From positions 310,001-374,000 of the forward strand of contig CAJNAR010000176.1 of assembly GCA_905220665.1 (NCBI GenBank): a stretch of 64,000 nucleotides of DNA, read 5' to 3'. This document shows, piece after piece, positions 45,058-55,889 of the stretch. The position numbers and the translations under genes are program-made. How positions within the stretch are numbered: the stretch's first letter is position 1; every line of letters begins with the position of its first letter. Under the pieces are notes generated by a model. The model had not been told where the DNA came from. It ran no database searches and saw nothing but the letters and a program-made list of their open reading frames with translations. This DNA is from Albugo candida. Taxonomy: Eukaryota; Oomycota; Peronosporomycetes; Albuginales; Albuginaceae.

Positions 45058-47311
45058 TGAGCAAAACCGAACCGGAGGAAATTATTGAATGAAATTATGA
45101 AAACGAGTGATCCAGCCATTCCGTATGAGAAAATTCAAGTAATAGATACCACTATGTTCAGTTCATTTGCTACCTCTATTTGAGAAAAAAAACAAGGTTA
45201 TGTATAATCGTTGCATATCCTTAGAAAAAAACCCTAGTGATACACATTCTTGGCTTCCATATTTCAAACCATTCAAAAAGTCCAGTCGAGATGTACAACT
45301 TCTATTCAACACCACGAACTCATACCTACTTTATCATACCAGAGTTTCGTATCGAGACAATCATTAGGTCATCTAGAGGGCATTTTATCTCACAATGTAC
45401 GCCTTTACCCTAGAAATGATTTCTTCCAGGTTTAAGGTAGGTCCTTAGTTGGTTTTGCAAATGATGGAGCCTTTCATGGATGAAGTGCTGTGCCGGCGTC
45501 CATTCCATTCGCAGTCATTCCGGCTTATTATATGCTGTCTGTACCTACATGTCAACTATGGTGACTTGATACGATCCCATTAGGTTCCGTATTCAACGTC
45601 CTAACTGGCGAAATTGGCGACAAGAAGGAAAATACGTGACATCAACGCACAAAAATCACCGCTAGCATCTGATCTCGAAAGAGGCAACACCTTGACTTCG
45701 TCTCGGCCATCGAAGATCTTCACAAAAACGCAAGTCCAAGTCTAGAGCAATATCAGAGCACAAAACAAGAGTTTCTGGCATCCTTGAACTCGCACTGAAC
45801 GACCTTGTACATCAACGACGCGTTCTTCGATCAATAGGTTGTTATCGTTTGAAGTGATTTACACGAAGCAAGTAGAATGCATTGGCCATTAGAAGGCAAA
45901 ACAACAGAGAGGACATGGTGGATTTCTGCTTTGGTTCCATCTCGCTTCAATAGAGCCATCTGTTCCGTGCATATGCGCTTCCGACACGATTTGATCAGCT
46001 ATTAGGATGCAGTTAGCGTTGAGTCGCATCACTTGATTTTGGTAGCATTCATGTCAGGTGCGACCACGGGTGTTTACGCGTCCGATTAATGATTGCTTAC
46101 ATTTGCGTAGTCTTTATCTCTCTCTGACTCCGACGACCAGTTGACGCAATCAGTTCTATGCGACTTTCGTTACATGATGATGCGGGCTTGAAAGCTGTAG
46201 CGGTACGAGCTGGAACACGTAACACGAGATATGAGCGTTAGATGTACAAAGAAGACGCTTTACTTCTTCACATCTAGATCCTCTCCGAGACTGAGTGCGT
46301 TTGTAGTCAATGTTCTTCGATCATTGCTTTGGCTTCGCAGTCGCAAAATGACTTCTAGCTTGGATGTCATTGATAACTTAAAAATCTGTCCTATCTATTT
46401 TTGAACTGATCACGCCCTTCGCAACCTGAGAATTGTGGATGAATTGAAAGTCCTGAACCTGAAGCTTCTTGCTTGGATCTTTTCACACACACACAAAAAT
46501 TGCTAGGGGTTTCAATAAAAAAGTGTTTTCAAGAAAAAATTGCTAAGAATGACGCTAGGCATTTCAAGGTCTGGCTCAATGATTCGTGTCAAGTGTAGCT
46601 GTGTGCATACCGATGTAGCATAATTGTTTCCTGCTGAATTTCCTACACGGGGTCCACGTCGAGGTGATACACAAAGATACTTGCAAATATCTGTTCATGC
46701 GTTGAAGGCAGTAGGAAGGTTCCAGTGCTAACGGCAGCCATCATCATTGACGGAAAAGAATAGAGGAAGCGAATGGATTCCTTAATGAAGGAATACATGT
46801 TTCTGATCTGGCTTTGCATGCTGTTGAGCGCCAGCGAATCATATTCTGGATGAGTTGCTCATTACAAATCGAAATGCTTTAGTTAGTATGTCAATTTTGA
46901 GTCTAATGGCGTGCGACTTAAAGATGCGCTCGGACAAAATCTACCGCTTTGTAAAGTATATCGCGTGATGCAATGTGACAAAAAGGTACTTCAGAAGTGC
47001 TAAAAAATCCACTTTTGAGATCACTTCCACTCGATTTGATCTTAAAATTGAGCACTACGTGATTGAGGCTCGTGGATATGGCATTGGGTTAGACGTTTGA
47101 CATACTTGTTTACGTGCAACAATTCGTGAAAAACAGTTAGAGGTCGTTCGGGTTTGTAGCCCATATTGCGCAAAGCAAAGCTATTTATCGTGCTCATCTG
47201 CAACGCAAAAAAAACAATAGATTCATTAGTATACTTTCTATGTAAGAACCGCTGCATCGAAGCTGATGTAGTAATTATTTAAAAGATAGAATAGTATTCA
47301 TTTAAAAAAAT
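45058..47311. other. No convincing gene; possible retroelement debris
   Basis: Minus-strand and plus-strand frames are all short. Around 45860-46060 the plus strand can be read as WPLEGKTTERTWWISALVP then MRFRHDLI in one frame with stops, which could be old coding debris, not identified. A short CACACACACACA run is at 46485. Confidence 0.35.
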
Positions 47312-47662
47312 ATGCCGATATCATTCAATTGTACGCCTAGTGACGTTTCATTCTATCTCCAATCCAGCAATAGCAAATCCCGCAAGTTGAACAAGAGATC
47401 CAATCTAACTTTCCTGCCGGTTCGCAAAACGTTACTTAAGTGGAGAGGTTCACTCTTTGAAGTAAACACAAAAGAGTATACTGAGAATCGACCACATCTA
47501 ATATATAGCGATATCGAAATAGATCGCGCGGGGATGAGCAAGGGGACTCTCCTGAACATCGACTTTATACATTGGTCACGGCGTGTATTTCTGGATGGCG
47601 CTTCGTCATACGTAGTGCTGCAGCTGACACTGTTCACACGTCCGGTACTGCTGATCAAGTAA
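47312..47662 (+). CDS. Uncharacterised open frame (116 aa), member of duplicated block
   Basis: ATG-initiated frame, basic (SKSRKLNKRSN, VRKTLLKWRG) with a hydrophobic C-terminus (YVVLQLTLFTRPVLLIK). No domain recognised. A decayed paralogue lies at 17016-17600 in the same position relative to a secreted gene. A 128-codon frame on the opposite strand (47353-47739) overlaps; it lacks supporting features. It may be only the last exon of a longer gene extending upstream. Confidence 0.3.
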   Translation: MPISFNCTPSDVSFYLQSSNSKSRKLNKRSNLTFLPVRKTLLKWRGSLFEVNTKEYTENRPHLIYSDIEIDRAGMSKGTLLNIDFIHWSRRVFLDGASSYVVLQLTLFTRPVLLIK

Positions 47663-47765
47663 TGTGAGAGAAAGGAAACAAACAAATTGACACGCAAATG
47701 ACACGTTCTTTTTTCAAAAGTTTGACTGCACACAATCAATGAATCTACTCTTTGTAATTCACAGT

Positions 47766-48245
47766 TCAGATCTCATAATTTTGATCACGAAAAATCGCTT
47801 TTATAGAGTTGGTGTATTTTACCTCTCCGAGTACGACGCCTAATTCGTTATGTGTGCACTTGCCCTTCCTACAAAAACGAGGTGAAGCGCAATCAAATGT
47901 AGTTTCGCATCCCATGCCAGCGTCTTGAAAAGCAAAATTCGACTGGATACCAAACAGAACCAAGACTATATTTTCGCTCGTAAAATGCTTGAGCTGCGTA
48001 ACTTTGTATTCCTCACCAAATTGCATTCATGCTCTTTATCACTTAAAATGATAATCGCTGCCGTTCATTGTCAAAAGAAGCCTGGATCAAATCACCACAG
48101 AGCGTAGAGTCGGCAGGGAACTTGAACTGCAGATCATATTTGGGCGAATCAAATACCAAACTGTCCGCAATAAGAATACTTTGCTTGAGATCTTCCGAAA
48201 TACCAAAATAGGAAGGATGAAAGGGTAGAAGTACTTGAACGCCAT
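47766..48245 (-). pseudogene. Secreted modular-family pseudogene (paralogue of 17669-18275)
   Basis: The ATG at 48245 begins MAFKYFYPFILPILVF, aligning with MAFNFLIHY.. of the 18.2 kb gene. Three frames are then needed: FGISEDLKQSILIADSLVF, STLCGDLIQASF, and finally the Cys module GCETTFDCASPRFCRKGKC followed by THNELGVV (47766-48026). The CASPxxC core is conserved with the other copy although the N-terminal module is ruined. Confidence 0.6.
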
Positions 48246-48926
48246 TACCCGGGGATGTTGTTTCTAGGGGAAAGCGAAAGTGAGCGACAAAATGTCTCTC
48301 TTGTGATTGATTGCGTCAGAAGGTATAGTTCTGGAATCTCATGGGTGCCTCATTGGTAGATAGAGTCTGAATAAAGGGTGTAAGTATCTTCCCTCCATAG
48401 AGAGACTATCCATGCATTATGTAATATCGAATTGGGAATGAATCCGTCTTTTGGTTAAGGAAGGGCACATAGTAATGTTGTGATTTACAATGCAATGGTA
48501 CATTCCCTATAACAGTGTAAATGTAAAGAAGAGCAGTGAGCATAGAGACTGGTGCGTATGAGTTTCATATAAGTTGATGGTACTATACCATAGTATAGTC
48601 CTGTCATATCGCAAGCCTTTATAATTCGTTACGCTATAATGATGCATGCTCAATACCATTTGCTTGAGGCTCGTGTTTGATTGTCGAAAGCTATGGTATA
48701 CGTACAATGGAGGCGGCAATCACTCTATTTCAGAACCANCAGTATCACAAGATGTTTGAATCCAGAATTATAGAAGCGCCAAAGAATGAAAGAGAAGATC
48801 ATATCCGCGGACTTATGAAAGTCGCCAACGGCTTGGACACTCGATGCTTATTTCTTATACGGATACTGATTGGCTGCAATACGGCACTTGTCGCTATATG
48901 ATTGGCTAGAACTTGAAGAAAGCATA

Positions 48927-50530
48927 ATGAGTAAATTCGATGATATGAGTGTTATGGCACTCACGAGTCCTACTCATTCTCAGGAGGGATCTGATTTTTT
49001 CCCGTACTTTGCACAATGTTCATGAGGTCAAGACTCAGTTTCTCCAACAATTGATAGAATTGGAAGCAGAATGTGCGAAGCATTTCGTTCCTTGCAAAAT
49101 TGCGCGTGTTGGGATCGCTTTCCGACGGAAATGACGTCTGGAAATGGACAAATCGTTCATACAGCTACAGCAATTCCTCTTGAAGTGCTTGACGCGGTAA
49201 TCTTTAAGTATAATTCTCTGCTTAATTCATTGAACTGTCGTTTAATGTGTGTAACATTCTTTATTAGGATCAAGTGTACGTCGAAGCGATCCGAACGTCC
49301 TTGAATTCATCAGTATTCAAACCCGTACCGAGAAGTCTTTCTGAGGTACTTTTTCAATCTTTCAGGACGCCTTCAAATTATTGACGCGCTCACAGGAACA
49401 ATTCGCCGACAAGTTGGATCAGTTTATCGCAAGCATCCGTAAAGATGTCCTACATCGATATATTACCGAATTTAGGTGCAATACAAAAGTGTTATCGACC
49501 GTATCACTTATAGAGGATGCTCCTTACACGAGGATTTGAATCGTACCCATACACTCGTTTGTGAATTGTTCAATTCACTACAATCAATTTTGAATTGTCC
49601 TTTGGACGGCTGGGGTTTGGAATTGACGTCTTTATCTCCGTTCAAAAGTCGATGCGAATACGTAAAAGGAATGGCAGAATGTTTTAACGAATTCAAAACG
49701 CTGCAATTTAGTCGAATTGCTGTTCACCAGAAGCTTTGGAAGCGTATTTGAGGAAGCAGCGTCTGTTCTTCGAACAAATGGCGCACGCGATTTCTGAATC
49801 GATGACTGCCGCAGAGCGACGACAGGGATCCTTACAGCGCTTTGAGCTCATTTCGGACGGTAGCACGCGTGCATCCGGAAAAATATTTGCTGCAAACAAT
49901 TCGACGGATTTCCAGAAACGTACGTCATCGCAATTCAATTGATCGCAACTCAATTCATTAAAAAATCGCAAGTCATTGAATTGTAATACTTTGGCTTTTC
50001 AGGTGACCACCGCAGTTTAAATGGAATTCGATCCAGGCTCATTGTCCATCCAGTCGCCTCTCCAAAGTCTTCTGGTACGCAATTTCGTCGTCTTGTCTCC
50101 ATTCAACCTGTTCCTTTTCGAATTAGCTTGATAAAATCGGTCTTCTTCGGTTCCAATCAACCGGTTCGCTTTACAATTCGTGGGAATACGTTGTTGGTGC
50201 CATCACTTTGAATCGCTATTTCCATTTGTTTGACGTCACTAGAGTCATTAGATTGACGGACTGGCTACCATTCTATCGCATTCTACGCGAAGTATTTCCA
50301 TTCCGCTTGCGATTTTTCGAACTGAAATCGCTTGAAATCCGACGGAAAATGGCAAAAATGTAGCCATCTTCCAAACAACTGAGGCGAATGACGCAACAAA
50401 TCGTTACAATTTGCTTTGTGAAGCGCAAAAATGATTCATTTCCAATGTCACACTCAAGAAGAAATGGTCGCGCGGGTCGTTGCAGTTGATGCCGTGGAAA
50501 CGTAATAGTGTATCAGTCTCTCAAGTTTAA
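48927..50530 (+). pseudogene. BAR-PH domain protein gene, multi-exon, with frame problems
   Basis: The N-terminus MSKFDDMSVMALTSPTHSQE is followed by BAR-type helices: ECAKHFVPCKIARVG, VYVEAIRTSLNS, FKLLTRSQEQFADKLDQF, KYKSVIDRITYRG, CEYVKGMAECFNEFKTLQF, EAYLRKQRLFFEQMAHAI. Likely introns include 49197-49267 (GTAATC..TTATTAG) and a short one ending CTTTCAG near 49365. The C-terminal part (SLYNSWEYVVGAITLNRYF, then TEANDATNRYNLL) resembles a PH domain weakly. BAR-PH proteins bind curved, phosphoinositide-containing membranes in endocytic traffic. The last frame ends TAA at 50530, overlapping the end of the WD40 gene. Several frame changes do not fit clean splice sites, so decay or sequence error is likely. 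A worse copy is at 18773-19330. Confidence 0.6.
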
Positions 50531-51480
50531 TTCATTTTCACAAGAACAGGGTCGAACAATATTTGAATCGCCACATCAGCGCCATCAACTGCGAGCTGAT
50601 CGCCAGAAGTTGAGAAATCCAATGTGAAGACTCCGTGTGTCTTCCTGGTAATGCTTCCTAACAGCTAAAATGCAAAGAATTGGTAGATGGTGATGAGAGT
50701 ATAACTGTAATTATTACGTAGTTTGATGTTATCACGATAAATACTTTTGTTTTGTTCGATTCGCTTCCTCCTGCAGCTATTAGTTGCTGTGTGGTGCCTT
50801 TGGAGAATTGCGCTGCATATACAAAACATGCTTCGCCTTTGGAATTACTCTGATACCAAGGAATCGAGCATAATTGCTTCCCAGACGTAAAATCCCACAG
50901 CTATCCATCAAACTTAATACCCCGTGTACGTTCATATTCTGAGTACTTTACCTCGAGAGGATTTTCAGGTCGCCAGGAACCCATCAAAATCTCATTCTGA
51001 TCGTTGATATCGACAGCGTCTCCGGTAAGATGCGGTCCATAAATTGCACGCAAAGAGGGTTTGATTCACACAACCCAATTCCCAACCTCCAGAAATGATT
51101 ACATGCTCCAATTTCGGATGATACTTAAGTGACAAGACACGGTTCGAATGCCCGGCGATTGTCATTACCGTACTTCGAAACGGAATGTGTTATCAGGAAA
51201 TAAGATTAAGGTAAGGGCAATGTAAGGACGTACTCGCCTTTCATTGTGGCGATCTCTTTTCGTCGAATACGTGCACCAGATATCAAGCAAGAGTCCAGTA
51301 TAACTTAATGGAGGTCGCGGACGGCGTAATCTCTACCAGCGACTCCAAATTGAGTTCTGCCAGGACAATGATCCAATGCGTATAATGCATTGGAAACTTT
51401 GTGCATACAATTTCCAGAGCTTATGTGCCAATGTTGAACATCGAGCGGTCTGCGTATTAATTGTGGTAATTAAAATCACC
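50527..51480 (-). pseudogene. WD40-repeat protein gene, intron-containing, with one frame break
   Basis: WD40 blades are readable in order: VQHWHISSGNCMHKVSNALY (near 51440), QFGVAGRDYAVR (near 51355), TIAGHSNRVLSLKYHPKLEH (near 51165), IYGPHLTGDAVDIND (near 51045), LWDFTSGKQLCSIPWYQS (near 50900) and GVFTLDFSTSGDQLAVDG (near 50635). An intron GTAAAG..GGATAG lies near 50950-50905. A break plus in-frame TGA occurs near 51075, where VWD..KPS would be expected. WD40 propellers are protein-interaction platforms; the specific role is not recognised. It is convergent with the BAR-PH gene, stop codons overlapping by 4 bp. Confidence 0.6.
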
Positions 51481-53420
51481 GCGCCAGGTAATATACCGGC
51501 TCAATTGATAAATGATGACGTACTCACAGCAAGCAAAACATTTTTTGTAGCGTTCATTAACAGCCGAGATCGAATTGTAGTAGTAAACGGAATATTGTGA
51601 TTTGGGAGTGTGTGCGCCAAAATTGCAAATTGCTTCGATCTCGTCATCGATCGCTGTACTTGACAGATTTGCTACTTCAACTTCAAGGTATTGTGTTGTT
51701 GCACGATCGTAAGCGCTACAATCGGTGCTGTTAGTAGGTTGCATGAAGGTACAAAAGTCGTGTCGGTATTCGAGGAGCCAATCGATTGACAAATCGGTGT
51801 GGTCTTTGCAGCTTCCACAGACACAGAATTTATTGGATTGATCTTTACACATTCCTTGGATACTGTATGATTCATATTTGTTGTGTCCAAGTCAGACGAA
51901 AATAAGGCATTAATGCCACGCACGGTACCTCATGCTGAGGAAGAGATGATGTCTTTGATAGATGTAATAATCCAAGCGTCTGTCTGGCCTGATAAAAACG
52001 ATCCTTAGATTGGCTACCATGTCTTTCTTTCTCTCGTATCCATCCTTAATGCTGTGTGGCGGTAATGGCGGCTGCGATTGTTGCTCCATTGCACATGAAT
52101 CAGATCTGATATGGACGGATCTGATACTGAGACCGTGTCCACTACGGTTCCACGCGAGATACGTATGTGTTTCTTTCCACACTGAGAAAGGTACACATGT
52201 GCCTGAATCGACGTACTGTACATCAGTAATGTGTGCACTCTCAGTCTCAATAAGATCGTCAACAAAGCAGACCTTATCCATATAATCTTCCTGGAGCAAA
52301 AAAAAAGCTTTTCAAACTCGGAATGCTCCCCACGCGCGTGCCAGATATCCCAATTATCACAAAATCCATTTGAATTCTGCGCTAGACGTAAATAAATGGC
52401 ACAAACGCTTATCGATTCGGTGAAAGCCGTAAACGGTGTCTCGGTTGCGAACGTGAATTGTTTGTTGTTTAGGCTGTGCACGGTACTTTCTAAACGGTTC
52501 CGAATGTGAGTGCGGTCTCGTTCATAGTGCTTCCTCTGCGAAAGAATGCTCCAATCTGCCGGCTAGATTGCACTTCATCGCTAGGGTTCGGAACATGCAA
52601 GCGAAACACAGCCGTTCAATACACGGTGACAGTCTCCAACATAATACAATGGATGTCCTCCAACTGTCAATAAATCCAATTCTTTCGCATCGTACGGTAA
52701 GTCTTCTCCAAAGTATGAAAACCAATGAATGATGGTGCTTTCCTTTTCTGGACCATCGGGGATCTTTATGTGGACGCTAAGGCAATTGAGGCACTGAATG
52801 ATTGAGTATGCGTATTGGAGCTTCTTCACGTTGAGTTCCGCTGGAAATGCAATTTTTCCATAAACCTTAAAAAAACATAGATTGCAGAAGAGTTCGTTGC
52901 TTCTTGACGTCCTTACATATCGCTTGGGATACAGACATACAGCTGTACAGGTACAGTACATTTTGGATTCGTCATTTTGAACAGATATTCTGTTTGTTCT
53001 TCTTCTATTGGAGTTTCATACGGTAATTGACTCGCCACAAACTGCTTATGCGTCATCTAGTTTGGAGAGAGAGAAGTAGTTGTTGATATGCAAACCCATC
53101 GCGGCGTTATTGACGCTAAATCCACATATCCCCAAATACATTCCGATAAGAGATAATTGACTGTATCTTCAATCGATCCAGATCCACTTGTGTCTGACAT
53201 CAAATAGTGCGATTCAGATGGAAATGTGAGATGTCGCGTCATTCTGACGGTGCTCTTGCAATTAACATATCCATTATTCGGTGATCGTGTCACTGTGAAC
53301 GGATCTCGAAGGTCGAGATGGACGCAACTTAATCGAGGGAGGCGAAATCCGCTTGCAAAATGCGCTACGTAGTAGATGCAGTGTCGGTTCGTAGACGTCG
53401 TTGATGGCTGTAGAGACCTG
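51481..53420 (-). other. Coding-like, Cys-containing region, unrecognised
   Basis: Several minus-strand segments look coding but sit in different frames. Readable strings, each in its own frame, include CIYYVAHFASGFRLPRLSCV (53365) and SESHYLMSDTSGSGSIEDTV (53215). Others are MTHKQFVASQLPYE (53049), VYGKIAFPAELNVKK (52865), SVHIKIPDGPEKESTIIHWF (52790), CAIYLRLAQNSNGFCDNWDI (52400), MDKVCFVDDLIETES (52285), then FCVCGSCKDH and AICNFGAH (51830-51620). Short GT..AG introns (for example 52916-52866) are plausible. The region may be one long multi-exon gene with errors, or two genes. No domain is recognised. Confidence 0.4.
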
Positions 53421-53442
53421 AGAATTGCTGGATTCGCGTTGG

Positions 53443-55129
53443 TCAGTAGCTTTTACTAAATCTGAGATCGAATGAGCATTCCACTATTCTCATTGATATA
53501 GCGTACCTGAGATATCCATAGCTTCGTGAAAGATATTGGAGTGTCCACATAAACATTCGGAAGCAGCTTTCAGAGTTTGTTGTGGTGGATACGGTCTCTT
53601 CCCGGGTTTGGTCTCTATTCATTACGACGTGGTTCAGCAAATCTGCATGAAGACACATGTTGAGCAGTGATACGATGAGTTTGCCGTGAAGCTGTACCCG
53701 CTGGTAAGGCGCTGAATGGAGCCGATGGTTTCATTCTTTTGCAGTGTTTGCGTATAAAGCTGCATATAAGTCAACCAGAGATATTGGACAAAGTAATCCT
53801 GCATACATATCGTGAGAAATTGACAGTCGATACAAGGTGAAAGAAATACCAAGTTCAATGGAATAAAGATCGCGTAACCGGTACGTTCCATCGTAACCAC
53901 CAAGCAGAAACATTTGATTCTCAACGAGAACGGCACGATGAAAGGTTCTGCTACATGGAATGTTTCCAGTTGTACATACTTCCGACCATGAATTGGTGAC
54001 TATATCAGCAAAAAGGTGGATCCGTCACGCATCGACCTTGTCATGTAGAAGCTTTATTACCTAGATTGTACCGCTGTAGATCATTGTAACGGACTTGAGA
54101 CTTGTCCACACCGCCAAAGACAAACATATTGTCGTCGAAAACCACCGCAGAATGTCGATATCGATGTGGTAGGATCGATCCAACCGCTTCCAGCATCTTC
54201 CAAAGTTGTGTCTTAAAATTGAATTCGTACAAATTGTCCAAAGTGTTGTGACCATCCCATCCTCCAAATACAACGAGGCGATGGCTGCTTTCGTGCACGA
54301 TAGCTTTGTGACCAGAGCAAGGCACGGGGATGTCTCCACTCATTGATACTTGTTCCCAGCGCTTCTGTGCCAAGTCGTGCCGCCAAAGATAATCAAAACG
54401 AGTACTATCATCGCATCCACCAAATATATACAAATTTCCTCCATACACGACCATGCTATGGTCCGTACGTTCTTGGGGGCAAACATTCGTCTCGGACAAT
54501 TTCAACTCGTTCCAATTTTTCGTTTCTGCAAAAAAACAATATGACAATCATTCTTTGGTGTTCAGCATAGATTCTCATACCAAAATCGTATAAAAACAAA
54601 TCATTATAGTAGCTCCCGTTTCGTCCTTCATATCCGCCAAAGAGATACATTCAATCTCTATAAACCACACCGGAGGCTCCAGATCGACGCGATGGTTTTT
54701 TTCCGTGTGACACAACTTTAGTCCATCGTTTAGTATCTGTGACACAAAAGTGATTATCCGTTCAAAGCATTTTCTTGAAAAAATTGTCGTACCGATTTCG
54801 AAACGGAAGAAATCTTGTTGTCGGCCGGTGCAATCGGTTCCTCCAAATAAGTAAACATTTTGATCTAGAAATTTTGTATCAAGCTTTGAAAAGCATTCCT
54901 TTTTTTAAAGCCTACTATGAGCAATAGCAGTATGTCCGGTTCTTGATGTGAATGAATCTCCTTGACTTTCTATATTCTTCCATGCACGTACTTCCATTTC
55001 GCGGTTTGATCTCGTTTTCTCTTTTCTGTTGCTCAGAGCGTCTGCTTGTTGTGTTATTGCTTCATTACAATTTTTCGATTGAGTTGAAGGTGGTAAAATT
55101 AGAAGTACAGATGACATCAGTTTTTGCAT
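53443..55129 (-). pseudogene. Kelch-BTB (LZTR1-like) gene with five short introns and two in-frame TGA codons
   Basis: ATG at 55129. Kelch blades: AWKNIESQGDSFTSRTGHTA..VYLFGGTD; RWTKVVSHGKK..MYLFGGYEG; NWNELKLSET..LYIFGGCDD; RWEQVSMSGD..LVVFGGWDG; LWKMLEAVGS..MFVFGGVD; SWSEVCTTGN..MFLLGGYDG. A BTB-like start follows (RVQLHGKLIVSLLNMC), with SCFRMFMWTLQYL near 53545. Introns 54915-54865, 54792-54737, 54580-54526, 54060-54000 and 53849-53799 (51-61 bp, GT..AG) all keep frame. LZTR1-type proteins are substrate adaptors of CUL3 ubiquitin ligases. TGA at 54653-54651 (YRD-stop-MYLFGG) and another after YANTAKE interrupt an otherwise consistent frame. The BTB looks short, so the 3' end may be truncated. 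Confidence 0.8.
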
Positions 55130-55187
55130 GCAGAATGAATGTGGATGGATCTAGAATAGAGAAACGGGCAAAAGAATGAATGCTCAG

Positions 55188-55350
55188 TTGAAGTTGAAGT
55201 TGAAGGAAGCGCTCTGTAGAGTGTATGTACCGTTGAAGTTGGGGGAGCGTGCGTGAGAGTGTATGCGGAGTTGAAGTTTAGAATACGCGCGTATAAGAGT
55301 GAACGTCCAGTCGAAGTTCTACAGTGCAAAGTGTTCGTCAAGTAGAAGCC
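55188..55350 (+). repeat. Degenerate minisatellite, ~38-40 bp unit, about five units
   Basis: Core GTTGAAGTT recurs at about 55194, 55232, 55270, 55310 (GTCGAAGTT) and 55342 (GTAGAAG), with AGAGTG/CGTGAG-type spacers between. It lies immediately upstream of the Kelch-BTB start codon and could fall in its promoter or 5' UTR. Confidence 0.75.
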
Positions 55351-55889
55351 GATGCACAGAGGTGGAAACGTATACCACCGATCAAGAAACACTTCACTTT
55401 TGCAGGAATCGTCCAAACAACTTTCTTTTAATCGTCGTATCGAGTTTATAGAAAATTGAAACGCAACGAGCTTGAAGAGTCTGCGAGCGCAACGTTCCCC
55501 TCACTTTTATTTTATTTTAGGATTTGACTGCGCGCTAGAAATGGAGGCGTTATGTTTTACTTGATCGTCGACGCATGATTTCACATGACCATCATTCAGG
55601 CGAAGGTGACTTGAAAGTTTGCTCCATCGGTCAGTCGTTTCAGATATAAAAAATTGTCACTTAGCACTGAGCTTACCCAATTAGGAACCCGTGCAAATGT
55701 AGGGTCCACATCCTGTAATATTTAATTTTATCCTAATCAACAGCCGTAACAGAAAGGCCAAATACGTGTGGATGGCTCTCACTGTATACATATCAGTACT
55801 TCTCAATATGCCGGCTACTACGTAACCCGCTAAGTTAGTACAAAACAACTCGAAGAACTACTTTTTTCAACTCTTTCCTCTCGAAAACA

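Noticed and set aside
45860..46060. LINE-like coding debris (MHWPLEGKTTERTWW)
   Set aside because: I could not align it with the LINE in this window or name any conserved RT or endonuclease motif.
47353..47739. 128-codon minus-strand open frame
   Set aside because: It overlaps the ATG-started plus-strand frame, has no domain and the paralogous region at 17 kb favours the plus-strand reading.
51457..51852. AICNFGAH with preceding Cys as a further member of the secreted modular family
   Set aside because: Resemblance is limited to one VxC-like motif; no signal peptide and the segment sits among unrelated coding-like pieces.
54651..54653. TGA reassigned to an amino acid in this organism
   Set aside because: In-frame TGA occurs in the Kelch and WD40 genes, but in copia-1 and the LINE TGA replaces expected Arg (CGA) and sits beside TAG and TAA lesions. 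No consistent residue emerges at the TGA sites.
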